64,000 bases of DNA, taken from Adiantum capillus-veneris. Taxonomy: Eukaryota; Streptophyta; Polypodiopsida; Polypodiales; Pteridaceae. The notes under the pieces are model-generated. The model had not been told where the DNA came from, searched no databases, and worked only from the letters and a program-made list of their open reading frames with translations. Location: NCBI GenBank assembly GCA_014529385.2, contig CM043944.1, positions 58,144,268 to 58,208,267 on the forward strand. The letters run 5' to 3'. Positions 63,301 through 64,000 of the stretch are shown here, piece after piece; the stretch's first letter is position 1; each line of letters begins with the position of its first letter. The position numbers were made by a program, and so were the translations under genes.

Positions 63301-64000
63301 CTACTTCATTTAGTATCTCATCCTGAAATGGGAGGGGAAAGTGATCTCTTTTTGTTGCCTGATTGAGTGGACGGTAATCCACACACACCCTCCACTTTCC
63401 GTTCTTCTTAGGAGTGACAACAACAGGAGAGACCCACTCTGAATTCTCCACTGGATAAATGAACCCTGCTGCTAGAAGCTTTCTTACCTCCTTGAGTAAA
63501 GCCTGCTCCTTGATGACTCCTAGCCTTCGTAGCTTCTGAGCCTTAGGTGTGGCCTCTGGCTTCAACTCAATTTTGTGTTGAACAACATCTACTCCACGCA
63601 CATCGGTGTAGTCTTTAGCAAAAAGCCTAGGAAACTTCCTTAGCACACATTTGAACTCCTCTCTTTCATCCTTTGTAAGTGTTGTTGATAGCATACCTTC
63701 CAGCATCCCTTCATCTTGATATTCACCTTCGTTCTCTTGAGGACCTACCTCCTCCAAGCCTTGACAAGAGGTCTCTTGGTTGCTTGGCTTAAACCTTACC
63801 CCCATGACTTCGATGGAAGACTCCTCTTCAGTAATGCTGCCGCTACTTTCTTCTTCTGAAGTGCTATCGGTCCAACCTTCTTCCGTCTCACTTTGAGATG
63901 ATTCTTCATGGAGCTCCTCTTGGCGTTGCTCCTTCATGTCAAAGACAACCTTCTTATGATTGTCATTCCTGCAAATTAATTTCCCACTTTCCCAATCCTG
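60356..64000 (-). CDS. pol: Ty3/gypsy (Tat-type) Pol polyprotein, intact, 5' end outside window
   Basis: Reverse transcription and integration polyprotein. The frame is open through the right edge, so 1214 residues are visible without a stop; the numbering below starts at Met 63937. Reverse transcriptase spans ~125-330 (CDGYSGYFQ, D222; VFIDDF, D286/D287). A first RNase H (~425-545) lacks the usual first Asp (FFVSSSVGRE). A second, archaeal-type RNase H (~570-700) has D578, E617, D643 and D691. This dual arrangement is known from Tat-lineage elements. Integrase follows: zinc ligands H791, H798, C829 and C832, then D860, D920 and E956 (59 and 35 residues apart), and GPYIV at ~1102. No chromodomain. 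The C-terminal extension has C1146, C1153, C1156 and C1162. Gag and protease should lie beyond 64000. Confidence 0.95.
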   Translation of the reverse strand, partial: QDWESGKLICRNDNHKKVVFDMKEQRQEELHEESSQSETEEGWTDSTSEEESSGSITEEESSIEVMGVRFKPSNQETSCQGLEEVGPQENEGEYQDEGMLEGMLSTTLTKDEREEFKCVLRKFPRLFAKDYTDVRGVDVVQHKIELKPEATPKAQKLRRLGVIKEQALLKEVRKLLAAGFIYPVENSEWVSPVVVTPKKNGKWRVCVDYRPLNQATKRDHFPLPFQDEILNEVASHEKYTVCDGYSGYFQIGIALEDQLKTTFITPWGCYAFRVMPFGLTNAPATFQRFMNMVFQAFFGKSIRVFIDDFCIYSSESLHLQRVEEGLKKLYDMGGQLNPDKCHIGEDEVILLGHKVSYKGIEVDPSKAKALIELPSPKSLKEVISFIQKVKYMSRFIHLASELLHPLQKLTQQVEFAWSDELEEYFCNIKVILSELPTLMPPCWEYTFFVSSSVGRETIGVVLLQQDPHSTRMRPIYFASRVMNALERDYTEAELMMLSLMFAVRKFRSYLLPKPFVILTAENLFPWVSSQMNLSTRISKWIMELQEFQYSFKVEDSVRAQLAGILTYRVHKKEIKVPQVKTLPLPPPKSIPNAFTLFFDGAFRRATGKAGGGLVLLNPSGEVVMKEKFNLPSSASNNEAEYDTLLQGLKMCIGQGIQRLMVKGDALLIVKQILGIWACKNESLRTKVHAIRRLFNQFEEVQLYHIPRKQNEDADLLAQQAVACVKKEVQVIMVAAAVKQPRYQGLESLAPIIGYILEGEFPPDFTKAQKRRLMKKASVYLFLEGSLYQKGKDQVCRRVPTIEEIPAILKGLHEEACGGHFAQESTVKKILLAGYVWPSLHVDVQHWCKSCHNCQINGNRRLVHGPRQIVLANGPFEKWGIDAMGPLPRTKNGKLYILVAVDYMTRWVEAQSVARVNERTVSKFVYTHICCRFGTPLEIVSDNGPGFRKGLLTEVCEELHILHRHSTPYYPQSNGLVEKANGVIAGIIRKMVQNKTKLWDDFLDGALWAYRTTYREATEFTPFHLVYGQEALQPIELNIPTMRLHGKGAQDDQEVWMDRLLTLVELEWKREAAYECYKRKATQAKESHDKKLKDKGIKEGELVLRYDNRLDNRFDAKFETRWKGPYIVKKAFNSSYYQLMDLNGKEHSRKVNGYRLKPYLSRLLPKICPKASVSCKYCYMKHECNSSQNSEGPNNEDLVKDSKALSLEKMLYDGT

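Overview
The window is nuclear DNA of a land plant, most likely a homosporous fern or close relative. The clues are a long PLS-type pentatricopeptide-repeat (PPR) gene with near-identical ~102-residue units, a dual-RNase-H Ty3/gypsy element of the plant Tat type, Copia elements primed by initiator tRNA-Met, plant hAT transposases and very many long (TC)n tracts. The fern assignment is inference from the PPR style. The region is repeat-dominated: the only convincing intact coding sequences are the gypsy polyprotein at the right edge and the (probably truncated) PPR gene.

Layout. 1-8.1 kb: a candidate hAT-family DNA transposon with GGGCCCG-rich ends, a decayed BED/DUF659/hAT transposase on +, and on - a RING-like fragment, an unrecognised ORF and an atypical protein-kinase pseudogene. 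8.16-16.83 kb: a decayed gypsy element (5' LTR tail, gag, integrase, polypurine tract, 3' LTR); its 3' LTR is interrupted by an inverted solo LTR of the same family (13.55-15.15 kb), and the candidate hAT appears to sit in its 5' LTR. 18.94-26.10 kb: a non-autonomous LTR element (LTRs 2.52 and 2.07 kb) with no recognisable pol, an acidic ORF of unknown type, and a captured PPR-gene fragment in both LTRs. 26.1-31.4 kb: mostly non-coding, with a Copia gag scrap. 31.4-35.2 kb: a PPR gene and a decayed paralogue, both on -. 35.2-41.1 kb: microsatellites, short duplications and a ~170-bp tandem array. 41.48-43.38 kb: a complete 1.9-kb Copia-derived non-autonomous element with perfect 5-bp target duplications. 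44.1-51.2 kb: a second hAT transposase remnant on +, a second atypical-kinase pseudogene on -, and a ~62-bp tandem array. 51.5-52.9 kb: an internally deleted gypsy on -. 55.1-57.6 kb: minisatellite arrays. 57.66-64.0 kb: the 3' LTR and uninterrupted pol of a gypsy element on -, continuing past the right edge.

The most notable pattern is the repeated association of a hAT transposase (+) with an atypical kinase (-) in two unlike, decayed copies. Each is followed by an array of short repeats and a (TC)n tract, which suggests a hAT lineage carrying a kinase as cargo. The second is PPR-gene sequence carried inside retrotransposon LTRs a few kilobases from PPR genes.
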